Assembly: GCA_016930085.1 (NCBI GenBank) | Contig: JAFGHO010000100.1 | Location: 1-64,000, forward strand | Length of the DNA stretch: 64,000 bases | Source: Spirochaetales bacterium | GTDB lineage: Bacteria > Spirochaetota > Spirochaetia > SZUA-6 > JAFGRV01 | Reading direction: 5' to 3' | Shown: positions 44,194 through 53,035 of the stretch, piece after piece | How the letters are laid out: the number at the start of each line of letters is the position of its first letter | Numbering within the stretch: the first letter of the stretch is position 1 | Notes under the pieces: generated by a model | The model's input: the letters and a program-made list of their open reading frames with translations, nothing else | What the model was told of the DNA's origin: nothing | Databases searched by the model: none | Made by a program: the position numbers and the translations under genes

Positions 44194-45564
44194 ATGATTA
44201 ATTTATTTTCAAAGAAATTAAATACGATGTTGGTTTTGGGAATGATTTTGTGTTTCACCGGAGTGTTTACGGCAACGGCCCAAACGACGATTACCTCTAA
44301 TTCAACCGGCACCGACGGAATGTGGTATACATTCTGGACCGATGGCGGCGGGTCGGTATCCATGCAGTTACTCGGCGGAGGCCATTTCAAGGTGAACTGG
44401 AGCAATTGTGGAAATTTCGTCGTCGGTAAAGGCTGGAGTACCGGCTCGGAAAGCAGAACGATCACCTGGTCGGGCAGCGCAAGCGGCGCCCAGTATTTTG
44501 GCGTCTACGGCTGGATGCAGAACCCACTCGTTGAATATTATATCCCGAGAAGCGGCGGCACCAACAGGGGCACATATTCCGCTGACGGGACCACATACAC
44601 CTTGTATACCAATACGCGTACAAACTGTCCTTCAATTGAAGGTGACAGAACCTTTGAACAGTACTTTTGCTCAGGCGGCGGCGGACGAAGCGTCAATTTC
44701 GGCCAGCACTGTGCCGGATGGAGAAGCCTCGGAATGGGAGTCGGCAGCCAAAACTACCAGGTAGTGGCGGTCGAAGGATGGGGCGGCAGCAGCGGTAGCG
44801 CCGATGTTACGGTCGGAAGCGGGAGCTCTTCCACCACCACGACGTCGACCTCTACAACTCCGGCCCCGAACACGACGACATCAACCGCCAGCGGGAACAT
44901 CATCGTTCGCGCCAGGGGTGTGGTCGGATCCGAGAGAATGGAAATCAGGGTGAACGGCAGCACTGTCGCCACGTATACCGTCTCAACGAGTTACCAGAAT
45001 TACGGTGCGAACGGCACGGGAACGGTACAGGTCGCTTTTACCAATGACAGCGGCGATCTCGATATCCAGGTCGACTATATCACGGTTAACGGCACGACGT
45101 ATCAGGCGGAAAATCAGAGCACCAATACCGGTGTTTACCAGAACGGTTCATGCGGCGGTTCGAACAGCGAGTGGCTCCACTGTAACGGGTATATCGAATT
45201 CAACAACAATAGTTCAACAACTCCCGACCCGACAAATCCCCCGACAGTGACGAATCCTCCGACGGTAACGAACCCCCCGAATACGACAACGACGACCTCG
45301 ACTTCTTCGAGCAGCGGCAGCTCATGCAGTCCGGCTACTTCGAAATCGGTTCCTTTTACTCAGGACGGCGCGGGTAATTTCTGCTTCTCGACGTCATCGA
45401 ACATCAACTACATCAGTTCATGGAACATGACCACGCTTACGGTCAACGGTGTTGATTTCAAGAACAAATGGGCCAGCGGTTCCAGTTTGCCGGCAAAGAT
45501 TGATGGTAATTACTACATTGTCTACAAGGGTGATTATTCCTGGAGCCATTTTGAGGCAAAGTAA
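44194..45564 (+). CDS. secreted GH11 endo-xylanase with CBM60/36-like module and shared C-terminal domain
   Basis: Signal peptide (1-30), GH11 domain (about 31-208; catalytic E114 and E194), linker, CBM60/36-like module (233-337), a Pro/Thr linker with repeated TNPPTV, and an 80-residue C-terminal domain (about 377-456) that starts with a Cys and ends in SWSHFEAK. The last domain also ends the third xylanase but is not one I can name. I start at 44194, because AAGGAG lies six bases upstream; the ATG at 44179 would place extra polar residues before the signal peptide. GH11 sequence is nearly the same as its two neighbours, so it is a recent duplicate. Confidence 0.93.
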   Translation: MINLFSKKLNTMLVLGMILCFTGVFTATAQTTITSNSTGTDGMWYTFWTDGGGSVSMQLLGGGHFKVNWSNCGNFVVGKGWSTGSESRTITWSGSASGAQYFGVYGWMQNPLVEYYIPRSGGTNRGTYSADGTTYTLYTNTRTNCPSIEGDRTFEQYFCSGGGGRSVNFGQHCAGWRSLGMGVGSQNYQVVAVEGWGGSSGSADVTVGSGSSSTTTTSTSTTPAPNTTTSTASGNIIVRARGVVGSERMEIRVNGSTVATYTVSTSYQNYGANGTGTVQVAFTNDSGDLDIQVDYITVNGTTYQAENQSTNTGVYQNGSCGGSNSEWLHCNGYIEFNNNSSTTPDPTNPPTVTNPPTVTNPPNTTTTTSTSSSSGSSCSPATSKSVPFTQDGAGNFCFSTSSNINYISSWNMTTLTVNGVDFKNKWASGSSLPAKIDGNYYIVYKGDYSWSHFEAK

Positions 45565-45592
45565 CAGCACGTATCTTTGTGAAGTCATTGAT

Positions 45593-45629
45593 GGCTGTCC
45601 GGATCGATTCCGGGCAGCCTTTTTGTTTT
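45593..45629 (+). terminator. terminator after the second xylanase gene
   Basis: GGCTGTCCGG (45593-45602) pairs with CCGGGCAGCC (45610-45619), followed by TTTTTG and more T. Confidence 0.88.
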
Positions 45630-45939
45630 AGCTTAAAAAAAACATCACCGGACCGGCCGCCGTTATACATTAAACAGCCGTACATTTCATTCCATATAGA
45701 AACTCATCTCTTTTTCAGACAGGTTTTCCACGGTATCGTATGCTGGTGTTAATGGCATATTTGGGGGACGGTCCATAGTGCGGAATTAAAATAACCTAGG
45801 ACATATGGCCTATATCAGATTAAGGAGATATAATTATTTTATTCTTTTCCGTTAGCAATTATGATTGGGATACATAAAAAGACGAGTAAATAGAAAAAGT
45901 GATAGGATTGTTGCCCGGGATACCGGCAATAGAAGGTAC

Positions 45940-46045
45940 TTCGAAACAATGTTATAAGATATCGCGAACCTTTTTTTGAGTTGTTGTTAACGGCAGAGAA
46001 AGGTTTTACTCAATTTTAGTCAATATCAAGAAAGAGGAGGTGAAT
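45940..46045 (+). promoter_or_regulatory. xylanase leader element 3: hairpin plus extra Shine-Dalgarno
   Basis: AACCTTTTTTT (45967-45977) can pair with AGAGAAAGGTT (45995-46005) using two G-T pairs, over a loop holding GTTGTTGTTAACGG, then AGAGGAGGTG (46033-46042), 82 bases before the ATG. Stem bases differ from those of the other leaders but pairing is kept. The 552-base gap from 45565 otherwise holds a terminator and AT-rich sequence without a gene. Confidence 0.45.
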
Positions 46046-46116
46046 AAAAAAAAAGCATTATTACAAAAAGTATTTTAACATTTTTAAGGTAAAAAAAAAA
46101 CTGAAAGGAGTATTAT

Positions 46117-47541
46117 ATGAAACTAAATACGTTTTTTGTTATGGTAACGTTGCTGTGCTTGACCGTATTTACGGCGACCGCCCAGACGACGATTACCTCG
46201 AATCAAACCGGCACCGACGGTATGTGGTATACCTTCTGGACCGATGGCGGCGGGTCGGTATCCATGCAATTGCTGGGAGGAGGCCATTTCAAGGTAACCT
46301 GGAGTAATTGCGGGAATTTCGTCGTCGGTAAAGGCTGGAGTACCGGATCCACGAGAACGATAACGTGGTCGGGCAGCGCAAGCGGTTCACAGTATTTCGG
46401 CGTCTACGGGTGGATGCAGAACCCGCTCGTCGAATATTACATCCCCAGAAGCGGGGGTTCCAGAGTCGGCACATATTCGGCGGACGGAACCACATACACC
46501 CTGAATACGGCACAACGGGTAAACCAGCCTTCAATCGAGGGTACCGCGACCTTTACACAGTACTTTTGCTCGGGCGGCGGCGGAAACAGCGTCAATTTCG
46601 GCCAGCATCTTGAAGGCTGGAGAAGTCTGGGTCAGACGATCGGCAGCCAGAACTACCAGGTGGTAGCGGTCGAAGGGTGGGGCGGCAGCAGCGGAAGCGC
46701 CGATGTCACCGTCGGCAGCGGCGGCGGCAGCAGCTCGAGTACGACCTCAACGGCAGCGACGAACCCGCCGGCACAGACGAATCCTCCGGCCCAGACGAAT
46801 CCGCCTTCATCCGGCGGAAGCGGAGGCGCACTCGGCTGCGGTACCTGTATCTGGTACGGCACCGAATATCCGCTTTGCTGCAATACATCGAGCGGCTGGG
46901 GCTGGGAAAGCAATATGAGTTGTATTTCCAGAGCCGCGTGTGAAGGAGCGGGACAGACGGTATCCGGCGGCGGCGGCACGACATCTTCCGTCGCGACGGC
47001 GGCACCGACCCCGAATCCGACATCGCCTCCGGCCCAGACGAATCCGCCTTCATCCGGCGGAAGCGGCGGTGCGCTCGGCTGCGGAACCTGTAACTGGTAC
47101 GGCAGGGAATACCCGATCTGCTGTAATACGTCGAGCGGCTGGGGCTGGGAAAGCAATATGAGCTGTATCGCGGAAAGCACATGCCGGAGCGCAGGACAGA
47201 CGGTATCCGGCGGCGGTGGCGGAAGTTCGACATCGACCACCTCAACCGGCGGCAGTACGGCAACGAATCCTCCGAGCAGCGGCGGCGGAAGCGGCGCAAC
47301 ATGCAGCAATGGAACGACTATATCGGTTCCTTTTACTCAAAACGGGGCAGGCGAATTCTGCTGGATAACGAGTTCAGTCGGCAATTACATCAACTCATGG
47401 AACCTCGATCTTCTTGAAGTCAATGGTGTCGCGTTCACCAATAAATATGCCGGTGCTTCCAATCTTCCTGCAAAAATAAACGGCAATTACTATATCTATT
47501 ACAGAGCAAGTTACAGCTGGGCTCACTTTGAAGTACGCTAA
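46117..47541 (+). CDS. secreted GH11 endo-xylanase with two CBM10 modules and shared C-terminal domain
   Basis: Signal peptide (1-23), GH11 domain (24-200; catalytic E106 and E186), Pro-rich linker, two nearly equal CBM10 modules (about 238-276 and 318-357, each with CNWYG-like, [14 protein letters not shown] and MSCI motifs), another linker, and the C-terminal domain shared with the second xylanase (about 396-474, ending SWAHFEVR). CBM10 modules bind crystalline cellulose in other bacteria, so this enzyme probably works on xylan held on cellulose. The CBM60-like module is missing. A clear AAAGGAG precedes the ATG. Confidence 0.93.
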   Translation: MKLNTFFVMVTLLCLTVFTATAQTTITSNQTGTDGMWYTFWTDGGGSVSMQLLGGGHFKVTWSNCGNFVVGKGWSTGSTRTITWSGSASGSQYFGVYGWMQNPLVEYYIPRSGGSRVGTYSADGTTYTLNTAQRVNQPSIEGTATFTQYFCSGGGGNSVNFGQHLEGWRSLGQTIGSQNYQVVAVEGWGGSSGSADVTVGSGGGSSSSTTSTAATNPPAQTNPPAQTNPPSSGGSGGALGCGTCIWYGTEYPLCCNTSSGWGWESNMSCISRAACEGAGQTVSGGGGTTSSVATAAPTPNPTSPPAQTNPPSSGGSGGALGCGTCNWYGREYPICCNTSSGWGWESNMSCIAESTCRSAGQTVSGGGGGSSTSTTSTGGSTATNPPSSGGGSGATCSNGTTISVPFTQNGAGEFCWITSSVGNYINSWNLDLLEVNGVAFTNKYAGASNLPAKINGNYYIYYRASYSWAHFEVR

Positions 47542-47577
47542 GGCATGAATGCCTTACGTTTATAACGAGTATGATTG

Positions 47578-47608
47578 GCCGCCCGGATTTTTCGGGCGGC
47601 TTTTTTTT
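47578..47608 (+). terminator. terminator after the third xylanase gene
   Basis: GCCGCCCG (47578-47585) pairs with CGGGCGGC (47593-47600), followed by eight T. Confidence 0.92.
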
Positions 47609-47765
47609 GAGTACTTCCGGGTACACCATCCGGGAGTGAACGTTGCCTCCTTCCGATTCACTCCATTGGCGATGTACGACAATTGTATTTATTTATAACA
47701 CCCGAGGTTGATTAAAGTGATTGTCTGTGGGAAGACCGCACGGAGGGGAAAACCGTCTTTTTATT

Positions 47766-48833
47766 TTATAATGACGGGAAAATACGTTTCACGGCAACCG
47801 TGTTTCTTTTGTTATTGAAGACGATACCGCCGTTCCAGTATTCAATGGCGGACAACAGGGAAACGCCTTTATCGCCGATCGTGCTTTTATCGGTTTTAAA
47901 CGAGAGGTATTTCTTTAATTTGGAAAAATCCTTGTTTTTTATACACGACATCCTTTGCCGGTAATATTCATTCCATTCTTCGAGTTTTTTAAACCCTTTT
48001 CCTTCATCCTGAACGATCAGATGGGCGTACACCGGAGAAATATAATGCCAGACCTTTATTGATTTCCACATTTTCCCTTTATTTCCATGTTTATATGCGT
48101 TATAAAGAATCTGGTATATCTGGTATTCCAGCATATTTATTTCAGGTATCTCTCCACGCGCTTCAAGAACGATGGTCGCACTCGCTTTTCGTATTTTTTC
48201 CAGGTTGAGAAGCTGGATGAACATGTATTTGAGTCCTTCCTTATTGAAGAGGCTGTGGTGTTCATTGATAATAAGCTGATCTTTTCTTTTTATTTCTTTT
48301 GTCCGGCCATCTTCCTTTTTTGTGTCACTTTTCCTCTCTTCATCCTTTATTTGTTCTTTTTCTTTTTCACTCGGCACTATCTTTATATCGCCGACCTCTT
48401 CGACATCACTGACTTTGCCGGCTGGCGTCTGGGCGCCTGAATGCGGCGGCATGAGATGTTTACCGGGCTGTAATTTATGAATTTCCTTGACGGCGGTTTC
48501 CACATCGGATGAAATGTGAAACATGCCTTCAAGCCGTGTCAGTTTGATAACTTTGTAGATTGATTCTGAAATATTCGTAAACTGAATGACGAATTTATTG
48601 TCGTTTTTCGTACTCGTATACATATGGATCAGGGCGCCGAGACCGCTCGAATCGACATATTTTGTATTTGAAAGATCGATGATAAACCTTGACCATCCGG
48701 AAGAACATAAATTAGTGAAGTATTCTTTCAATTTTACGGCAGAATAGAGATCAAGATCTTCGACAGTCTCTATAATGGTAATTGACGGATCTTTTTCACA
48801 TATTTTCATCACCGGTTGACTTGGCGTTTTCAT
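47766..48833 (-). CDS. STAS domain fused to an RsbW/SpoIIAB-like ATPase domain
   Basis: Residues 1-115 form a STAS (anti-anti-sigma) domain with the phosphorylation-site motif KYVDSSGLGAL (Ser62 or Ser63). Residues 120-190 are a charged linker with many Lys and Glu. The C-terminal part (about 195-355) has GHKL-ATPase marks of anti-sigma kinases: YNAYKHGNKGK (N box), VQDEGKGFK (DxGxG) and GDKGVSLLSAIEYWNGG. In partner-switching systems these two functions are on separate proteins that bind each other. Having both in one chain is unusual and suggests self-control or a phospho-relay. No sigma factor is adjacent, though one is encoded 4 kb downstream. Confidence 0.78.
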   Translation of the reverse strand: MKTPSQPVMKICEKDPSITIIETVEDLDLYSAVKLKEYFTNLCSSGWSRFIIDLSNTKYVDSSGLGALIHMYTSTKNDNKFVIQFTNISESIYKVIKLTRLEGMFHISSDVETAVKEIHKLQPGKHLMPPHSGAQTPAGKVSDVEEVGDIKIVPSEKEKEQIKDEERKSDTKKEDGRTKEIKRKDQLIINEHHSLFNKEGLKYMFIQLLNLEKIRKASATIVLEARGEIPEINMLEYQIYQILYNAYKHGNKGKMWKSIKVWHYISPVYAHLIVQDEGKGFKKLEEWNEYYRQRMSCIKNKDFSKLKKYLSFKTDKSTIGDKGVSLLSAIEYWNGGIVFNNKRNTVAVKRIFPSL

Positions 48834-48935
48834 TTTTAATTCCCTTGTATTACGTTTCTTCTGTTTCCCTTGATGAATCCATTATATCATAGTCATCAAG
48901 AAAATCCAAGTAAATTATTAATAACAAAACCGATG

Positions 48936-49364
48936 TCATATCTCCCTCTCCTCGTTGAGCACGATTTTTCGCTGTTTTTTTATCATCCCTCTCTTCTTTT
49001 TACCGTACAGCCTTTTTTTTCTCGATTCCGCGGTCGGCTGTGTGGCAATCCTGTTTCTTTTCTTTTTCAATGCATTCGTAATAAGGACGATCATCCTTTG
49101 TATTGCCCGTTCCCTGTTCTGCGCCTGACTTCTCTGCTCCTGCACATGAATGACGAGGCAATCGTCCCGTGTGATACGGTTTTTCAGACGGCGGCGGATT
49201 CGTTCCTTTTCGGTTTCCGATAGTATCGAAAGTTCTCCTATTTTAAGACGGGAGGTTACCCGGGTATTCAGTTTATTGACATTCTGTCCACCAGGGCCGC
49301 CCGAACGGGAAAACGTGAAGGTTATTGTTTCCGTCACACAATCTTCCAGGGCTTTTTGTTCCAA
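48936..49364 (-). CDS. arfB: ArfB-type peptidyl-tRNA hydrolase (ribosome rescue)
   Basis: The release-factor core SRSGGPGGQNVNK carries the catalytic GGQ (25-27). The C-terminal tail is strongly basic (KKRLYGKKKRGMIKKQRK), as in ArfB/YaeJ, which enters the empty mRNA channel of stalled ribosomes. No codon-reading domain is present, which separates it from RF1/RF2. Length 142 is typical. Confidence 0.9.
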   Translation of the reverse strand: MEQKALEDCVTETITFTFSRSGGPGGQNVNKLNTRVTSRLKIGELSILSETEKERIRRRLKNRITRDDCLVIHVQEQRSQAQNRERAIQRMIVLITNALKKKRNRIATQPTAESRKKRLYGKKKRGMIKKQRKIVLNEEREI

Positions 49365-49773
49365 TTTCTTCTCCTATAACAAGTAGTGACGGCCGCATCG
49401 GTAAAAGATGTTATCCTCTTTCCGTTCCACTTACTTCTCCGATAACCGCCGGCTTCCTGTTATTTCGGCAGGCCCGGATTCCGGTCTCCATGCATTGATA
49501 CAATATACACCATAGCGGTCTCTTTGAAAAGCAATCCGGGAAACGTGGCGGCCGCCGGTATTCCCGATCTCGCTGTTATGGATGCCGGGCCTTCCCGGTG
49601 GTTCCGGGCGATCGACAAGACGGATGCCGGACAGGCATGGAGACGGCAGGTTGTCCAGTTTTACTTCCTTTATTATATTAGTTATAGAGAGCATTGCCGA
49701 AAACACTTGATTTCCGGTGAAGTGAACATTTCGGCTGCATTCATCGTCAATGATGAGGAAGGAGTAAACAGAT
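49365..49773. other. 409-base intergenic region
   Basis: It contains no gene I can support. Short open frames on both strands lack ribosome sites and family likeness. Only the strong GAGGAAGGAG before the peptidase gene at its right end stands out. Confidence 0.4.
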
Positions 49774-50652
49774 ATGAAAAAAACGATACTTCTTCTTTCC
49801 CTTATGATAGTCGTTGCCCCGTTGTGGGGGCAAAGCGATGCATCCTACCGTGTGGACGGATGGAAGGGCAGCGCCGCGTTCAAGCAACAGAGAAATTATC
49901 AGGATTTTTTAAAGAGGGTACACTCGATCAAGGGCAGCAGTATCTCGAAGGAACAGATAGGGAGTGTTACCTATGACGGCGTCGAGTATCGGGTAATGGC
50001 ACTCATCCATACGCCAGAAAGAACACCTGAAAAATACGTACTTTTTATCAGCGGGGCCCATGGAAACGAAACGGCCGGCCCGGAGGCGATCATTTCATTT
50101 TTTGGCTATATTGGAACTCATCCCGAACTCTTTGAGGATATCGCCATATATGCCATTCCCATGGTCAACCCCTGGGGCTGGGTGCATAATATCCGTCAGA
50201 ACGCCAACGGATATGATATCAACAGAGATTTTGTCAATTTTCTCACCAAAGAGGCGCGTATTGTGAGTGAATTCGGCGCACGGCACGAATATGAACTTGT
50301 TATCGATCACCATGAAGCGCATGCAGGCGGGGCATTTATCTACGCCTACGGATATGAGGATTCGGAGACATCACGGGAACTGATGAGGTACCTGAAAGAA
50401 GACGGTTATGCGGTCGCTGAACAAATAAGAAGCGGTACGCGGTACATACCCGGCGGCGTGGTCAGTATTCCATCCGGATTCACGAGTATGACGCCCACGA
50501 GATGGAGAAACCGCTCGACGATCGCCCGTTATTTCAACATGAACGGAACGGCACACAGTTTTACGATGGAGACATCGTTATACAAGCAGTTCAGGCACAG
50601 GATCGCGGTTCATGTCGAAGTGATGAAGTTTTTTATCGATCGATACCGGTAA
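49774..50652 (+). CDS. secreted M14-family zinc carboxypeptidase-like protein
   Basis: A signal peptide (residues 1-20, ending LWGQ) precedes an M14 domain. Zinc ligands: GAHGNETAG holds the HxxE pair and DHHEAH the second His. The substrate-binding NPWGW...N.R.N..GYDINRDF block is present, and the catalytic Glu is in TMETSLY near the end. Such enzymes remove C-terminal residues or deacylate amino acids; the exact substrate is unknown. It is exported, perhaps for nutrient use or wall-peptide trimming. AAGGAG lies upstream. Confidence 0.87.
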   Translation: MKKTILLLSLMIVVAPLWGQSDASYRVDGWKGSAAFKQQRNYQDFLKRVHSIKGSSISKEQIGSVTYDGVEYRVMALIHTPERTPEKYVLFISGAHGNETAGPEAIISFFGYIGTHPELFEDIAIYAIPMVNPWGWVHNIRQNANGYDINRDFVNFLTKEARIVSEFGARHEYELVIDHHEAHAGGAFIYAYGYEDSETSRELMRYLKEDGYAVAEQIRSGTRYIPGGVVSIPSGFTSMTPTRWRNRSTIARYFNMNGTAHSFTMETSLYKQFRHRIAVHVEVMKFFIDRYR

Positions 50653-51103
50653 TAATACGGCCGCTTCGATACGGCATAGACATACTTTTCTATCTTTCCG
50701 GATAAGCCGGATATCGGGGCGTGTAACAATTTGTTTTCCTCGAACACTCGGCATTCGAAACCCGCCTGTCGTAAAAAAAATAATGAAAAAAATGGATTAA
50801 TAAGTCGGTGTGGGATATATAATACAACAAGCATGGCAGTTCGATATATATCGGGTATGATGGTATAATAAAAAAGAATATCGTGATGTATTAAAAATCA
50901 AATGTAATATTATCCGTTTCTCGGCGCATCGAGAACGCCTTTCACCTCACGAAACCCGTACCGGCGGGAAGGGGGCGAATGGTGTGTCCGGCGATAAACG
51001 GCAATGTGACAATACCTGCTGTCGTGACATTCATTGTAACAAGATGAAAATAATTAATCCGTGCGTATTAATTATCATTATTTAACGTAAAGAGGAGGTA
51101 ACC
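50653..51103. other. 451-base intergenic region
   Basis: AT-rich, with no gene-like frame. Its right end carries AGAGGAGG directly before the subtilase gene. I see no known RNA element or strong terminator. Confidence 0.4.
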
Positions 51104-52861
51104 ATGAAACGCAGACCATTTAAAAACGGAATATTGTTCCCGGGAATCATTCTGCTTTTCATACTCGGCATGACGGCGGCCTTCGGCCAATCCGTACCGA
51201 ACGTGAAACCGGACGTTATCGATATCGGACAATCCGATGTCGGTGTCCGCTGTTTTACGGAGGATATTCTCGTCGAATTGACCCACGATGATGATGTGGA
51301 TGTTAAAAACGGTGAAGATCTGGCAGAGCTTTCCGGGGCTTTGAGAACATTTTTTCTCGCCTATGATTACAGGACATTATACCGCTACCTTGACAGGATA
51401 ATTCGAAAAGACGACAACCCGGGACTCGGAAATGATATAGCAAAATCGATCGAATTGCTCGATCGATACAGGAAAGAATTATTCTGCCGGTTGACCGTCA
51501 CCGCCGAGCAGTTTTATACAATCGGAAACGGGGACGGCTATACATCATTCGCCGCCATCTCTGTCGATTCATCACAGACCGATATCGGCGGTGTTTTACT
51601 CGATACGGGTTTGATGGTCTTGGCCGCGGGGATGACATGCGGCGGTCCGTATGAAGTGGTGACGGAATCCCGTCGTGTGTATAAACTCGATGCGTTGTCG
51701 GTCAACTGGATAATGGTGACTCAGAACATGATGGGCATGATCACCGGCGGACCGGGAGGGCTTCCCGTCGAGCCCGGCACGTCAGTGGAGGAACATGATT
51801 ATTCGATGTATTCGTCATACGGTAAAGAAACGTATTATCAGCGGGAAGCCTTTCCGGGTGTCGTTACGGAACGTATCGCGGTGGAAAAACCGGAGATCGG
51901 GCAATCTGTCGATGTCTATATCCTCGACACTGTTCCCTCCTCACGTCAACTCAACAAGGCGTACGGACGGTACGAATCAACGAATCCCGTTTTCACGAAT
52001 ATGATGGATGCGATGGGAACAAAGCACTCGATCCGGTACTACAATAACGGTGATCCGGATTTTGGTTCCTACCGGAATGAGAAGTACGGAAACAAAAACC
52101 TCTCGGATCATGGCATTTTTATCGCGGGTCTCGTCGGCCTTCTTTCTTCCGGGGCAAACCTCCACATCATTGAGGTCATGAACGGGTATGGAACAGGAAC
52201 CCTCGATTCCCTTATCTGGGGCCTTTCGGAAGTCGCCGGAAACAGGAAAGGGGACAAACCCTTTATCGTCAATACGAGTCTGACGACAAAGGTGCGGTTT
52301 CCCGGTGGAAAGAGTGAGAAGTATGAACCTGGTGACGACAGGGTCGTGGATATGATCCGTGCGTGTCCCGATCCGGAGTTGTATCTCGTTCTGCTTTCCC
52401 GCTTTGTCGCGTTGATCGGACGCGTAAACGGAGTCATTATATCGGCCGCAGGAAACGACAGTGAGGGATGGTGTCATTATGAGGCCGGATATCCGGCAAG
52501 GTTTCCCGGCGTCATGAGTGTCGGTTCCGCGACCGGAAGCGGCATTATTTCCGATTTCTCGAACGATCCCGGTCCGGACGGCTTCCTGGCGTTTGGCGGT
52601 GAAGTCGACGTTTCAACGGGAAAAACAAAAGACGGCCCCCTCGGCATCTATATAACTAATCCGTATACCGGGTCTTCCGTTTCAAATGATTCCGGATGGG
52701 CGCTGTGGGCGGGAAGTTCGTTTGCCACCGGTATTGTTTCCGGGGTAATGGCATCGCTACTCTCCGGCGGTATGACGATATCGGACGCCAGGAATACGGT
52801 CAGGATTTCCTGCGACACATCGACAGGATATTATGTCGTTCCGGTAAAGCAGGGAATATAA
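51104..52861 (+). CDS. secreted subtilisin-like (S8) serine protease
   Basis: Signal peptide (1-29), an N-terminal region of about 230 residues that may be a pro-domain, then an S8 domain. Catalytic residues: Asp in VYILDTV, His in DHGIFIAGLVG and Ser in WAGSSFATGIVSGVMA; the oxyanion Asn lies in ISAAGNDSEG. It should be a secreted or periplasmic protease. It directly precedes the sigma factor gene on the same strand but has its own terminator-like hairpin, so it is probably a separate unit. GAGGAGG gives a very strong ribosome site. Confidence 0.88.
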   Translation: MKRRPFKNGILFPGIILLFILGMTAAFGQSVPNVKPDVIDIGQSDVGVRCFTEDILVELTHDDDVDVKNGEDLAELSGALRTFFLAYDYRTLYRYLDRIIRKDDNPGLGNDIAKSIELLDRYRKELFCRLTVTAEQFYTIGNGDGYTSFAAISVDSSQTDIGGVLLDTGLMVLAAGMTCGGPYEVVTESRRVYKLDALSVNWIMVTQNMMGMITGGPGGLPVEPGTSVEEHDYSMYSSYGKETYYQREAFPGVVTERIAVEKPEIGQSVDVYILDTVPSSRQLNKAYGRYESTNPVFTNMMDAMGTKHSIRYYNNGDPDFGSYRNEKYGNKNLSDHGIFIAGLVGLLSSGANLHIIEVMNGYGTGTLDSLIWGLSEVAGNRKGDKPFIVNTSLTTKVRFPGGKSEKYEPGDDRVVDMIRACPDPELYLVLLSRFVALIGRVNGVIISAAGNDSEGWCHYEAGYPARFPGVMSVGSATGSGIISDFSNDPGPDGFLAFGGEVDVSTGKTKDGPLGIYITNPYTGSSVSNDSGWALWAGSSFATGIVSGVMASLLSGGMTISDARNTVRISCDTSTGYYVVPVKQGI

Positions 52862-52872
52862 ACCGGTGAGGC

Positions 52873-52909
52873 GGATACACCGCCGTTATTCACGGCGGTG
52901 TATCCGATG
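52873..52909 (+). terminator. hairpin after the subtilase gene
   Basis: GGATACACCGCCG (52873-52885) and CGGCGGTGTATCC (52893-52905) form a perfect 13-bp stem with a 7-base loop. Only a weak T-run follows. Confidence 0.7.
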
Positions 52910-53035
52910 ATTTTGAAAATGTATCACAATTATTTGCGATCAAGACAGATGAAACAGGTGAATGCCTGCTTGACAAAACCATGAAAGTGTGGTGTTCGTA
53001 TAATCAAGAATAAATTTCCGGTAGATTGACAACAC

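Noticed and set aside
40580-46045. Xylanase leaders as cyclic-di-GMP or other known riboswitches
   Set aside because: The conserved blocks of the cyclic-di-GMP-I class and other classes I know (such as GACGCAAAGC) are absent.
46653-47309. Pro-rich minus-strand open frames inside the third xylanase gene
   Set aside because: They arise from the low-complexity linkers and repeated CBM10 modules read backwards.
49431-49976. Overlapping small frames between arfB and the peptidase gene
   Set aside because: Neither has a ribosome site or a protein-like pattern; the plus-strand one runs out of frame into the peptidase gene.
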